DNA of 64,000 nt. Origin: an uncultured Lachnoclostridium sp. GTDB lineage: Bacteria; Bacillota; Clostridia; Lachnospirales; Lachnospiraceae. Position numbers and translations under genes: made by a program. The stretch lies in contig CALWLW010000002.1 in assembly GCA_944381625.1 (NCBI GenBank), positions 186,001-250,000 of the forward strand, read 5' to 3'. Shown here in pieces: positions 36,094 to 44,497 of the stretch. Position 1 is the first letter of the stretch; each line of letters begins with the position of its first letter. The notes beneath the pieces are model-generated. The model worked only from the letters and a program-made list of their open reading frames with translations, was not told the DNA's origin and made no database searches.

Positions 36094-36489
36094 ATGAGAA
36101 GAGTAATTACCTACGGTACGTTTGATTTACTCCATTACGGGCATATTAACCTGCTGCGCAGGGCCAGAGCCCAGGGGGACTATCTGATTGTGGCTCTGTC
36201 CACAGACGAATTCAACTGGAAAGAAAAACAGAAGCGCTGTTATTTCTCCTATGAGGAGAGAAAGATGCTGCTGGAGGCCATCCGCTATGTGGATCTGGTG
36301 ATTCCGGAGACCTGCTGGGAGCAGAAGCGGACGGATATCCATGACTATCATGTGGACACTTTCGTCATGGGCGACGACTGGGAAGGAAAGTTCGATTTCC
36401 TGGAAGAAGAGGGGGCAGAGGTGATCTATCTTCCCCGGACGCCGGAGATCAGTTCCTCACAGATCAAAAGAGATTTGAAAAAACCGTAA
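36094..36489 (+). CDS. tagD: Glycerol-3-phosphate cytidylyltransferase (TagD/TarD-like)
   Basis: 131 residues: GTFDLLHYGHINLLRRA holds the HxGH nucleotide-binding motif; FVMGDDWEGKFDFL is diagnostic for glycerol-3-phosphate cytidylyltransferases; the C-terminal RTPEISSSQIKRDL replaces the usual RTxGISTT. Product CDP-glycerol feeds glycerol-phosphate polymers (teichoic acids or glycan decorations). AAGGGGA lies upstream of the ATG. Confidence 0.9.
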   Translation: MRRVITYGTFDLLHYGHINLLRRARAQGDYLIVALSTDEFNWKEKQKRCYFSYEERKMLLEAIRYVDLVIPETCWEQKRTDIHDYHVDTFVMGDDWEGKFDFLEEEGAEVIYLPRTPEISSSQIKRDLKKP

Positions 36490-36498
36490 ATTTTAAAG

Positions 36499-36527
36499 TT
36501 GCATTTGAAAACCGAATGTGATAAGAT
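36499..36527 (+). promoter_or_regulatory. Promoter of the T-box/aspS-gatCAB operon
   Basis: TTGCAT, 17-bp spacer, TAAGAT, just after the cytidylyltransferase gene and directly before the T-box leader. Confidence 0.6.
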
Positions 36528-36534
36528 ACAGCAC

Positions 36535-36830
36535 AAAAGAAAAGGCGGAGAACAGGACTCTTGCCTGCAGAGGCCGACAGGAATATGGCGTCACCGACTG
36601 AGAGCGCCGTTGGGAAGAGCAGGTAAAGGGAACGCCTGGGAGCCGGCTGGCTGAAAGAAGAGTAGGTCAGTCCGCAGGCATGCGTTATGTGCACAAGAGT
36701 GGAACCGAAGGAACTTCGCACCCTATGCGGGCGGCGAAAGGATCTGCGGTTCAAGGCGGGTGGTACCGCGGGAGATGAAAGATTTGTCCCGTCCCGGAAT
36801 GTAATAATTCCGGGACGGGGTTTTTGTTTT
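36535..36830 (+). ncRNA. T-box riboswitch
   Basis: The T-box core GCGGGTGGTACCGCGGG lies at 36756-36772, followed by a 13-bp terminator stem (36788-36800 / 36807-36819) and a T run. Upstream are GAAGAGTA (about 36657), AAGAGTGGAACCG and the long stem-I region. The leader senses uncharged tRNA and lets transcription continue. The downstream genes make aspartyl- and asparaginyl-tRNA, so tRNA-Asn or tRNA-Asp is expected. AAC at 36631-36633, flanked by AGGC (36543-36546) and GCCT (36634-36637) that can pair, is a candidate specifier, but this is not certain. Confidence 0.9.
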
Positions 36831-36897
36831 ATGGAAAAGTTTTACGGAAATTCCTATGAAACAAAAATCTGTCCCGGAAAAAACAGGAGGAATGGAT

Positions 36898-38229
36898 ATG
36901 GAATTTATGACAGGCGTAAAACAGCCGGAGACTCTGGAACTGGAAGAACTGTATGCAGAGGAGATGGAAGGAAAGCGCGTCCGGGTAAACGGAGCGGTAC
37001 ACACCATCCGTGATATGGGCGAGGTGGCGTTTGTGATCCTGCGCAAACGGGACGGACTTCTGCAGTGCGTCTATGAGGAAGGAAAAGCAGGCTTTGACCT
37101 GAAGGATCTGAAAGAAGGCGCGGCGGTGGAGGCGGAAGGCCTTCTGGAAAAGGAAGAGCGCGCTCCGGGCGGAGTGGAACTTCGTCTGTCCGGTCTGAAG
37201 ATTTTCTCACTGCCCGCCGCTCCCATGCCGCTGCCCATCGCCAAATGGAAGCTGAACACATCCCTGGAGGCGAAGCTGAACATGCGCTCCGTTTCTCTGC
37301 GGAATGTGCGTGAGCGGGCGAAATTCAAGCTTCAGGAAGGAATCGTACGGGGCTTTCGGGATTTCCTCTACAGCCAGGGCTTCACGGAGATCCACACGCC
37401 CAAGATCGGAGCCAAGAGCGCGGAGGGCGGTTCCAACATGTTCAAGCTGGACTATTTCCACCGTCCGGCGGTGCTGCAGCAGTCGCCCCAGCTTTACAAA
37501 CAGATGATGGTGGGAGTATTTGACCGGGTGTTTGAGACCGGGCCGGTGTTCCGGGCGGAGAAGCACAACACCAAACGCCACCTGAACGAATACACGTCCC
37601 TGGACCTGGAGATGGGATATATTGACAGCTTTGAAGATATCATGGCCATGGAGACCGGCTTTTTGCAGTACACCATGGCGCTTCTGGAAAAGGAATATGC
37701 GAAAGAGCTGCGCATACTGAACATTACGCTTCCCAGGACGGATCAGATCCCTGTGGTGCGCTTTGACCGGGCGAAGGAGCTGGCGTCGGAAAAATACGGT
37801 CGGAAGATCCGCAACCCCTTCGATCTGGAGCCGGAAGAGGAGAGCCTGATCGGGAAGTATTTCCAGGAGGAATACGGCGCGGACTTTGTGTTTGTCACCC
37901 ACTATCCCTCCAAAAAGCGGCCGTTCTACGCCATGGACGACCCGGAGGACAGCCGCTATACCCTGAGCTTCGACCTGCTGTACCACGGGCTGGAGATCAC
38001 CACCGGCGGCCAGCGTATCCATGATTACCGGATGCTGGCAGACAAGATTGCGGCCAGAGGGATGACGGAGGAAGGGCTGGAACAGTATCTGGATACCTTC
38101 CGTTACGGGATGCCGCCCCACGGCGGCCTGGGCATCGGCCTGGAGCGCCTGACCATGAAACTGGTCGGAGAGGACAACGTGCGTGAGACCACGCTTTATC
38201 CCAGAGATTTGAGCAGGCTGGAGCCGTAA
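36898..38229 (+). CDS. aspS: Aspartyl-tRNA synthetase, archaeal-type non-discriminating (AspS2)
   Basis: 443 residues, much shorter than bacterial AspRS (about 590), without the GAD insertion. OB-fold anticodon domain (about 20-110, VNGAVHTIRDMGEVAFVILRKRDG), class II motif 2 FRAEKHNTKRHLNEYTSLDLEM and motif 3 GGLGIGLERLTMKLVG. This type charges both tRNA-Asp and tRNA-Asn with Asp; GatCAB, encoded next, converts Asp-tRNA-Asn to Asn-tRNA-Asn. Start set at 36898, seven bases after AGGAGG; two upstream ATGs are less well placed. Confidence 0.92.
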   Translation: MEFMTGVKQPETLELEELYAEEMEGKRVRVNGAVHTIRDMGEVAFVILRKRDGLLQCVYEEGKAGFDLKDLKEGAAVEAEGLLEKEERAPGGVELRLSGLKIFSLPAAPMPLPIAKWKLNTSLEAKLNMRSVSLRNVRERAKFKLQEGIVRGFRDFLYSQGFTEIHTPKIGAKSAEGGSNMFKLDYFHRPAVLQQSPQLYKQMMVGVFDRVFETGPVFRAEKHNTKRHLNEYTSLDLEMGYIDSFEDIMAMETGFLQYTMALLEKEYAKELRILNITLPRTDQIPVVRFDRAKELASEKYGRKIRNPFDLEPEEESLIGKYFQEEYGADFVFVTHYPSKKRPFYAMDDPEDSRYTLSFDLLYHGLEITTGGQRIHDYRMLADKIAARGMTEEGLEQYLDTFRYGMPPHGGLGIGLERLTMKLVGEDNVRETTLYPRDLSRLEP

Positions 38230-38257
38230 GGCGCGAAGAGCCGGAAAGGATGGAAAG

Positions 38258-38551
38258 ATGGCGAATATGATTTCTGACGAGACGATGGAATATGTGGGAA
38301 TCCTGGCGAAGCTGGAGCTTTCCCAGGAGGAGCGGGAACAGGCGAAGAAGGATATGGAACAGATGCTGGACTACATCGACATGCTGAATACCCTGGATAC
38401 GGACGGGGTGGAGCCCATGTCCCATGTGTTCCCCATCCACAACGTGTTCCGTGAGGATACGGTGGAAAACACCGACGAGCACGAGAAGATGCTGGCCAAC
38501 GCGCCGTCGGCCAAGGACGGGGCGTTCAAGGTGCCGAAGACGGTAGAGTAG
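38258..38551 (+). CDS. gatC: Asp/Glu-tRNA amidotransferase subunit C
   Basis: 97 residues with the GatC pattern ISDETMEYVGILAKLELSQEEREQAKKDMEQML, MLNTLDTDGVEPMSHV and the C-terminal VFREDTVEN. Stabilises the GatA-GatB interface. AAAGGATGGAAAG before the ATG; part of the aspS-gatC-gatA-gatB operon. Confidence 0.93.
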   Translation: MANMISDETMEYVGILAKLELSQEEREQAKKDMEQMLDYIDMLNTLDTDGVEPMSHVFPIHNVFREDTVENTDEHEKMLANAPSAKDGAFKVPKTVE

Positions 38552-38564
38552 GAGGGCGTGAAAA

Positions 38565-40034
38565 GTGAGTTTGATGAGTTTGACAGCCCTGGAGCTGGGA
38601 AAGAAGATCCGGGAAAGGGAGACCAGCGCTGTGGAAGCGGCGCGGGAAGCCCTGGATCAGATAAAGAAAGTGGATAAGACCCTGAACTGTTTCGTGACGG
38701 TGGATGAAGAGCAGGCGCTGCACCGGGCGGAAGAGGTGCAGAAAAAGATCGAGGCGGGAGAACTGACCGGCCCGCTGGCCGGCGTTCCGGCGGCGGTGAA
38801 GGACAATCTGTGTACGGAAGGCCTGCGGACCACCTGCAGCTCCAGAATGCTGGAGCATTTTGTACCCTCCTATACGGCGGAAGCGGTCAGGAACCTGGAA
38901 AATGCCGGCGCAGTGGTTATAGGAAAAAGCAATATGGATGAGTTTGCCATGGGCAGCACCACGGAGACTTCATATTTCGGCCCCACCAGGAACCCGTGGA
39001 ATCCGGAGCATGTGCCGGGCGGGTCTTCGGGCGGAAGCTGCGCGGCGGTGGCGGCGGAGGAATGTTCTTTCGCCCTGGGATCGGACACAGGCGGTTCCAT
39101 CCGCCAGCCCAGCGCTTTCTGCGGCGTAACCGGACTGAAGCCCACCTATGGGACGGTGTCCCGTTACGGACTGATCGCCTACGGCTCTTCCCTGGATCAG
39201 ATCGGACCCATCGGGAAAGACGCCGCCGACTGCGCCGCCGTACTGGAGGCCATCGCCTCTTACGACCGCAAGGACAGCACCTCCATGAAGCGGGATTCCT
39301 ATGATTTCCTTTCCGCCCTGGACGGCAGTGCGGAAGGGCTCCGTATCGGTATTCCCAGAGATTATTTCGGGGACGGCCTGAACGGAGAAGTAAAGGAACG
39401 CATCCTGGAAGCGGCGAAGGCCCTGGAGAGTAAAGGGGCCGTGCTGGAAGAATTTGACCTGAGTCTGGTGGAATACGCGATTCCCGCGTATTATGTGATC
39501 GCGTCGGCGGAGGCGAGTTCCAACCTGGCCAGGTTCGACGGAGTAAAATACGGCTACCGTACCCGGGAATATGAAGGACTGCACAACATGTATAAAAAAT
39601 CCAGGAGCGAAGGTTTCGGTCCGGAGGTAAAGCGCCGGATCATGCTGGGCTCTTTCGTGCTCAGCTCTGGTTACTATGACGCGTACTATCTGAAGGCCCT
39701 GAAGACCAAGGCGCTGATCAAACGGGCGTTTGACCGGGCATTTGAAAAATATGATATGATCCTGGGACCGGCGGCACCCACCACGGCTCCGAAGCTGGGC
39801 GAGTCGCTGGGCGATCCGCTGAGCATGTACCTGGGAGATATTTATACGGTATCGGTGAACCTGGCGGGACTTCCGGGCATTACCGTACCCTGCGGCACGG
39901 ACGGCAGAGGACTGCCCATCGGCATGCAGCTGATCGGCGACTGCTTCCAGGAGAGGAAGATTCTCCGCGCTGCCCATGCCTATGAACAGACCAGAGCATA
40001 CAGCCGCTGTCCCATGGCGGCAAAGCAGGCATAG
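38565..40034 (+). CDS. gatA: Asp/Glu-tRNA amidotransferase subunit A
   Basis: Glutaminase subunit. 489 residues; amidase signature with catalytic Lys in GVPAAVKDNLC, first Ser in PGGSSGGSCAAVAAEE and second Ser in GSDTGGSIRQP. Start GTG at 38565 with GGAGGG eight bases upstream; ATG at 38574 is an alternative. Acts with GatB and GatC in tRNA-dependent amidation. Confidence 0.95.
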   Translation: MSLMSLTALELGKKIRERETSAVEAAREALDQIKKVDKTLNCFVTVDEEQALHRAEEVQKKIEAGELTGPLAGVPAAVKDNLCTEGLRTTCSSRMLEHFVPSYTAEAVRNLENAGAVVIGKSNMDEFAMGSTTETSYFGPTRNPWNPEHVPGGSSGGSCAAVAAEECSFALGSDTGGSIRQPSAFCGVTGLKPTYGTVSRYGLIAYGSSLDQIGPIGKDAADCAAVLEAIASYDRKDSTSMKRDSYDFLSALDGSAEGLRIGIPRDYFGDGLNGEVKERILEAAKALESKGAVLEEFDLSLVEYAIPAYYVIASAEASSNLARFDGVKYGYRTREYEGLHNMYKKSRSEGFGPEVKRRIMLGSFVLSSGYYDAYYLKALKTKALIKRAFDRAFEKYDMILGPAAPTTAPKLGESLGDPLSMYLGDIYTVSVNLAGLPGITVPCGTDGRGLPIGMQLIGDCFQERKILRAAHAYEQTRAYSRCPMAAKQA

Positions 40035-40049
40035 AAAGGAGAGAGGAAG

Positions 40050-41480
40050 ATGAGCAAACAGTATGAGACCGTGATCGGCCTGGAGGTCCATGTGGAGCTG
40101 GCGACCAGGACCAAGATCTTCTGCTCCTGCAGTACGGAATTCGGCGGAGCGCCGAACACCCATACCTGTCCCGTATGTACGGGGATGCCCGGTTCTCTGC
40201 CTGTGCTGAACCGTCAGGTGGTGGAATACGCGGCGGCGGTGGGGCTGGCCACCAACTGTACCATCAACCAGTACTGCAAGTTTGACCGGAAGAATTATTT
40301 TTACCCGGACAATCCACAGAACTACCAGATATCCCAGCTTTACGAGCCCATCTGCCGGAACGGATATGTGGAGATCGACACCCCGTCCGGGCCGAAGAAG
40401 ATCGGAATCCATGAGATCCACATGGAGGAGGACGCAGGAAAACTGATTCATGACGAATGGGAAGACTGCTCGCTGGTGGATTTCAACCGGAGCGGCGTGC
40501 CCCTCATCGAGATCGTGTCGGAACCGGATATGAGAAATGCCGATGAGGTGATCGCATACCTGGATAAACTGCGTCTGATCATCCAGTATCTGGGAGCGTC
40601 CGACTGCAAGCTGCAGGAGGGCTCCATGCGGGCGGATGTGAACCTTTCCGTGCGGGAGGCCGGCTCCAGTAAGCTGGGAACCCGTACAGAGATGAAGAAC
40701 CTGAATTCTTTCAAGGCCATTGCCAGAGCCATCGAAGGCGAGCGGGAGCGTCAGATCGAACTGCTGGAGATGGGGAAGGCGGTGGTTCAGGAAACCAGAA
40801 GATGGGATGACAACAAAGAAGCCTCCCATGCCATGCGCTCCAAGGAAGATGCGCAGGATTACCGTTATTTTCCGGAACCGGATCTGCCCCCTGTGGTGAT
40901 CAGCGATGAGTGGCTTCAGGAGATCAGGGCCAGACAGCCGGAGCTGAGAAGCGAGAAGCTGATCCGTTATAAAAAGGAATTCGATATTCCCGATTACGAC
41001 GCTCAGATCATCACAGGCTCCAAGAAGCTGGCGGATCTTTTTGAAGCGACGACGGCCATATGCAAAAAGCCGAAGAAAGTGTCCAACTGGCTGATGGTGG
41101 AGACCATGCATCTGATGAAAGAGCATGGGATGGAGCCGGAGGATCTGCGGTTCTCACCGGAAAACCTGGCCGCCCTGATCGACCTGACCGATGCGGGGAC
41201 GATCAACAGTTCGGTGGCGAAGGACGTCTTTGAGAAGGTGTTCCTGGAGAATGTTGATCCGGAGCGGTATGTGGATGAACACGGGCTGAAAATGGTGAGC
41301 AACGAAGGAGAACTGCGTTCCGTGATCGAACAGGTGATGGCGGCCAACCCGCAGTCGGTGGAGGACTACCGCAGCGGAAAAGAAAAAGCCATGGGCTTTT
41401 TGGTGGGGCAGACCATGCGAGCCATGAAGGGCAAGGCAAATCCGGCCATGGTGAATCAGATTTTGAAAGAACTTCTGTAG
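40050..41480 (+). CDS. gatB: Asp/Glu-tRNA amidotransferase subunit B
   Basis: 476 residues: ETVIGLEVHVELATRTKIFC, zinc-site cysteines (CSC, CPVC), EEDAGKLIHD, RSGVPLIEIVSEPDM and the C-terminal YqeY-like helical domain (GFLVGQTMRAMKGKANPAMVNQILKELL). Kinase/amidotransferase subunit. AAAGGAGAG precedes the ATG. Last gene of the T-box operon, followed by an AT-rich hairpin. Confidence 0.95.
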   Translation: MSKQYETVIGLEVHVELATRTKIFCSCSTEFGGAPNTHTCPVCTGMPGSLPVLNRQVVEYAAAVGLATNCTINQYCKFDRKNYFYPDNPQNYQISQLYEPICRNGYVEIDTPSGPKKIGIHEIHMEEDAGKLIHDEWEDCSLVDFNRSGVPLIEIVSEPDMRNADEVIAYLDKLRLIIQYLGASDCKLQEGSMRADVNLSVREAGSSKLGTRTEMKNLNSFKAIARAIEGERERQIELLEMGKAVVQETRRWDDNKEASHAMRSKEDAQDYRYFPEPDLPPVVISDEWLQEIRARQPELRSEKLIRYKKEFDIPDYDAQIITGSKKLADLFEATTAICKKPKKVSNWLMVETMHLMKEHGMEPEDLRFSPENLAALIDLTDAGTINSSVAKDVFEKVFLENVDPERYVDEHGLKMVSNEGELRSVIEQVMAANPQSVEDYRSGKEKAMGFLVGQTMRAMKGKANPAMVNQILKELL

Positions 41481-41491
41481 ATTCGTGAAGG

Positions 41492-41524
41492 AATCATAAA
41501 TTTTTCCATTCCGAATTTATGATT
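41492..41524 (+). terminator. Hairpin after gatB
   Basis: Perfect 11-bp arms AATCATAAATT and AATTTATGATT with an 11-nt loop, followed by ATTTTACGTTTTT. Probable end of the aspS-gatCAB transcript. Confidence 0.65.
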
Positions 41525-41563
41525 ATTTTACGTTTTTCCCATATTTTGTACACATTTATCCGG

Positions 41564-41815
41564 TATAGTAAAGACCATAGAAATTCCACCGGGGTTTCTC
41601 ATTTACGAACCGGAGAGGGAAAGAGATGGGAGGCTTCGGGAATCTTAAAATGGGGGCGGTTGTCTGCCGGCGCGCAAGCGGGGACCGCACCTCGACTAAC
41701 AACAATGGCGCAAGGCGGCGGTGAAAGCCGCATGCCGAACGCTTTTACATACAATTCCTGAAAACCTGGAGGGTGTCCTGAAGGCCTGAAACGGCCGGAT
41801 GGATACCCTCAGTCT
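41564..41815 (+). ncRNA. Gene-free, hairpin-rich region; candidate structured RNA
   Basis: Between gatB and the DUF3783 gene lie about 360 bp with no credible gene. A -10-like TATAGT (41564-41569) starts it. Visible pairings are GCGGT/ACCGC around 41657-41691, GGCGG/GCCGC near 41714-41730, and a strong terminal hairpin GAGGGTGTCC/GGATACCCTC with an inner GGCC/GGCC (41771-41808). GC-rich unpaired stretches lie between. I do not recognise a known riboswitch: T-box, ydaO, GEMM, cobalamin and lysine signatures are absent. Could be an sRNA or a leader of the following genes. Confidence 0.4.
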
Positions 41816-41886
41816 GCATATAGATTCCTGTTTACTCATCGCGGGGGAACGTGCTATACTGTTGCCACCAAGAGACAGGAGAAAAA

Positions 41887-42312
41887 ATGATGCGTACAAT
41901 GAATCATACACAGCCCCGGATGCTCTATGTGATGCCGGAGCGGAAAAAGGAAAAGCAGATCGTGGATCTGTGCAGGGATCTGGGCATTCTGCCCAGGGAA
42001 ATAAAAGAAGGAGAAGAAAGCCGGGCGGTGGGCGTCCTGGCGGGAACCATCCCTCCGGAGCTGGAGCCGAAACCGGAAAAGCAGGCACCGGGCGGGTACC
42101 GCCTGCCGGAGCTTCTGGTGTTCTGCGGGCTGGAGGACGGCCTGCTGGACCGTTTCCTGGCTGAGTACAGGCAGAGGAAGATCGAACCCACAGGACTGAA
42201 GGCGGTGATGACGCCGCATAATCTGTTCTGGCCGGTATATGAACTGGCGGAGGAACTAAGGCAGGAGCAGGCGGCCATGCAGATGGCGCGGCGGAGCAGG
42301 GAGGGACAGTAA
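41887..42312 (+). CDS. DUF3783 domain protein
   Basis: 141 residues. C-terminal half carries the DUF3783 pattern [24 protein letters not shown] and [25 protein letters not shown]. Function of the family is unknown; it is widespread in Clostridia. AGGAG six bases before the first ATG of an ATGATG pair. Two bases separate it from the amidase gene, so they may be co-transcribed. Confidence 0.82.
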   Translation: MMRTMNHTQPRMLYVMPERKKEKQIVDLCRDLGILPREIKEGEESRAVGVLAGTIPPELEPKPEKQAPGGYRLPELLVFCGLEDGLLDRFLAEYRQRKIEPTGLKAVMTPHNLFWPVYELAEELRQEQAAMQMARRSREGQ

Positions 42313-42314
42313 GG

Positions 42315-43271
42315 ATGAGAAAAGGAATCATCGTAGGACTTCTCTGCCTGAGCGCCGCCCTGTGGGGCTGCGGTGCGGCCTCCTCGGAGAACATGGCGGT
42401 GACCGTGCAGGAGGTGGAGATGGAAAAGGTGGAGGATGCGCCGGAACCGGAAGAGACGGCGGACATCGAACCGGAGCAGCAAGCAGAAACAGAGGCGGCA
42501 GACACCGAACCGGAGCAGCAAGCGGAAACAGAGGCGGAGGAGCCTGCGCCGCAGGACCCCCAGGACCCGGAGCAGGAAGACCCGGAACGGGAGGCATCAG
42601 CTCCGGAGCAGGAGGACTCGGAGAGTGAAGCCGGCAATGGATACCTGGTAGCCATCGACGCGGGACATCAGAGCAAGGGCAATTCGGAGCAGGAACCGGT
42701 GGGACCGGGAGCGACAGAGACGAAGGCGAAGGTGACCGGCGGGACGACGGGCGTGTCCACCGGGCTGAAAGAGTATGAACTCAATCTCCAGGTGGCGCAG
42801 AAGCTGGAGGAGATTCTCCTGGAAAGGGGTTATGAGGTACTGATGGTGCGTACCTCCCACGACGTGGACATGAGCAATAGCGAACGCGCGGCGGCGGCCA
42901 ATGAAGCGGGAGCGGACGCGTTTATCCGTATCCACGCCAATGGTTCGGAGGACAGCAGCGTGCACGGCGCCATGACCATCTGCCAGACCTCGTCCAATCC
43001 CTACAACGGGAGCCTTTATGAACAGAGCCGGGCGCTGTCGGACGCAGTACTGGACTGTTTTACAGCCAGCACCGGGGCCCGGAAGCAGTCTGTGTGGGAG
43101 ACGGATACCATGAGCGGGATCAACTGGGCGTCGGTTCCGGTGACGATTATTGAGATGGGCTACATGACCAACGCGGAAGAAGACCAGAGGATGGCGTCGG
43201 AGGACTACCAGGATCTGATGGCGGAAGGGATTGCCGACGGGATCGATGAGTATTTTTCCATGGAAGAGTGA
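42315..43271 (+). CDS. N-acetylmuramoyl-L-alanine amidase (Amidase_3) lipoprotein
   Basis: Peptidoglycan amidase. Signal peptide ending in ALWGCG (lipobox-like, Cys at about 19), then an acidic Glu/Pro/Gln-rich linker (about 30-110) with a duplicated 13-residue unit, then the catalytic domain with VAIDAGHQ (Zn His), [24 protein letters not shown] (Glu), FIRIHANGS (Zn His) and [15 protein letters not shown] (catalytic Glu). 318 residues. Probably anchored on the membrane and acting on the wall; similar in fold to CwlD, which would imply a sporulation role, but the lipoprotein linker is different. Confidence 0.9.
   Translation: MRKGIIVGLLCLSAALWGCGAASSENMAVTVQEVEMEKVEDAPEPEETADIEPEQQAETEAADTEPEQQAETEAEEPAPQDPQDPEQEDPEREASAPEQEDSESEAGNGYLVAIDAGHQSKGNSEQEPVGPGATETKAKVTGGTTGVSTGLKEYELNLQVAQKLEEILLERGYEVLMVRTSHDVDMSNSERAAAANEAGADAFIRIHANGSEDSSVHGAMTICQTSSNPYNGSLYEQSRALSDAVLDCFTASTGARKQSVWETDTMSGINWASVPVTIIEMGYMTNAEEDQRMASEDYQDLMAEGIADGIDEYFSMEE
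42462..42539 (+). repeat. Two tandem 39-bp units in the amidase linker
   Basis: Units 42462-42500 and 42501-42539 encode [13 protein letters not shown] and [13 protein letters not shown]. The near identity suggests recent slippage and linker length variation between strains. Confidence 0.85.
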
Positions 43272-43279
43272 TAAGGGCA

Positions 43280-43317
43280 AAGAAGACCGGGAGGCATGTC
43301 TGCCTCCCGGTCTTCTT
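43280..43317 (+). terminator. Strong hairpin after the amidase gene
   Basis: Perfect 17-bp arms beginning AAGAAGACCGGGAGGCA with loop TGTC, 8 bp after the stop codon. A- and T-rich flanks on both sides allow termination in either direction, so it may also bound the opposing csp transcript. Confidence 0.8.
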
Positions 43318-43418
43318 CCATTCTCGCATTCTTGCATAATTCTCAAGATAAAAAACATATGAAGCGTTGATGCTTAATCTATTTTTACATAAGAATTTGT
43401 TGAAATGTCCAAATCAGA

Positions 43419-43619
43419 TTAGAGCTTGGTCACGTTGGTAGCCTGCGGTCCCTTTGCGCCGTTTACGACTTCGTATTCAACAGCCTGCCCTTCTTCCAGG
43501 GACTTGAAGCCTTCCATATTCAGCCCGGAATAGTGAACGAATACATCGTTGCCGTCTTCGTCGGAGATAAATCCGTAGCCTTTCTGGTTGTTGAACCACT
43601 TAACTGTACCTCTGTTCAT
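43419..43619 (-). CDS. csp: Cold-shock protein (CspA family)
   Basis: 66-residue single cold-shock domain RNA chaperone with RNP1 [11 protein letters not shown] and RNP2 [15 protein letters not shown] lies upstream of the ATG. Leader of about 40 nt; promoter at 43665-43693. Confidence 0.95.
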   Translation of the reverse strand: MNRGTVKWFNNQKGYGFISDEDGNDVFVHYSGLNMEGFKSLEEGQAVEYEVVNGAKGPQATNVTKL

Positions 43620-43664
43620 TGTGGTACCTCCTTAAAATAAATGCATGCCTTGCGGCACATCCTA

Positions 43665-43693
43665 AGACTACCATAGTTTACCGGGAGTGTCAA
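43665..43693 (-). promoter_or_regulatory. csp promoter
   Basis: On the minus strand TTGACA (43688-43693), 17-bp spacer, TAGTCT (43665-43670). Confidence 0.6.
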
Positions 43694-43759
43694 ATGAAAT
43701 CGGCTGGCATGAATCCGGGAAAAAGGACATAGACTGGATAATAATACAGGAGGATGCGC

Positions 43760-44479
43760 ATGTTGAAAAAGGTTCTTTTTGTCAATCTGATGATTCTGCT
43801 GGTCTTTGCCGGCGCATCATACTGGATGGAAGTGGGGCATGGACTGCGGCAGACGGCGGCGGAAATCAGCCCGGAAGCGCAGGAAGAGCATGCGGAGGAA
43901 ACCGAAGCGGATGAAGGCGAGGGGGAAGAGCAGGAGAAACAGGCGGACAATGGAGGCGATACGGACGGGCAGGAAGGGCAGGATGATTACATACGCTGGG
44001 TGGATTTCCTGGTGTCAGAATTTGCCATGTCTGAGGCTTACGAGTATGACAGGGATACATATGGAACCGACGCCCATATCGGCTGGATCGATCTTCTGGC
44101 CTGGACGGCGGCCCATACGGGAGGATCTTTTGACGACGACCGGGAAGTAATGAACCTGTTTACGGAGCTGGAGGAAGAGATCGGACGGGGAAAGGCTCTG
44201 GAAAAGCTGACGGCGGACCTTAAGTATTTTCCCTATTATAAGGAAGCATATACGGCTGTTCTGGGGGGCATGGTAGGAGAATTCGAGATAGAGGAAGCAA
44301 AAGAAGACGGGGACGGTAAAAAGGAATGGGTGAAAAAATACGGCCTGAAGGCGTTCCATCCCATTGCAAAAGGATTCCCATACAGCGACTATGACGATTT
44401 CGGGGTCTCCAGGTCTTACGGGTATGAGCGGAGCCATCTGGGGCATGATATGATGGGACAGACGGGTACGCCGATCTGA
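43760..44479 (+). pseudogene. M23 metallopeptidase gene truncated by prophage integration
   Basis: 239 residues remain: an N-terminal transmembrane segment, an acidic linker, a conserved middle (DYIRWVDFLVSEFAMSEAYEYDRDTYGTDAHIGWIDLLAWTAAHTGG...LKYFPYYKEAYTAVLGGMVGEFEI) and the beginning of the LytM/M23 domain, KAFHPIAKGFPYSDYDDFGVSRSYGY-RSHLGHDMMGQTGTPI. The zinc pair HLGHD (Hx3D) is present, but the frame stops after GTPI, losing the HxH motif and about 130 residues expected in the family. The serine recombinase stop codon lies only 19 bp further, so the cut is the attL junction. Start at 43760, eight bases after AGGAGG. Confidence 0.88.
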
Positions 44480-44497
44480 ATAAAAACGAGAACGGGA
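44460..44497. other. Left attachment site (attL) region
   Basis: Host M23 reading ends at CCGATC and phage sequence begins before the recombinase stop codon. The recombination core should lie within GGTACGCCGATC; large serine recombinases cross over at a 2-bp core, so no long duplication is expected. The other half site is beyond the window. Confidence 0.7.

Noticed and set aside
36535-36830. Small frames in the T-box leader
   Set aside because: They overlap conserved T-box elements and the terminator stem; no good ribosome sites.
38970-41126. Long minus-strand reading frame opposite gatA and gatB
   Set aside because: Antisense shadow of two highly conserved genes; no domain recognisable.
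41519-41761. 80-codon frame in the gap after gatB
   Set aside because: No ribosome site, basic low-quality sequence, and it crosses several RNA hairpins.
42328-42651. Overlapping frames in the amidase linker region
   Set aside because: They arise from repetitive GC-rich DNA in other phases of the amidase gene.
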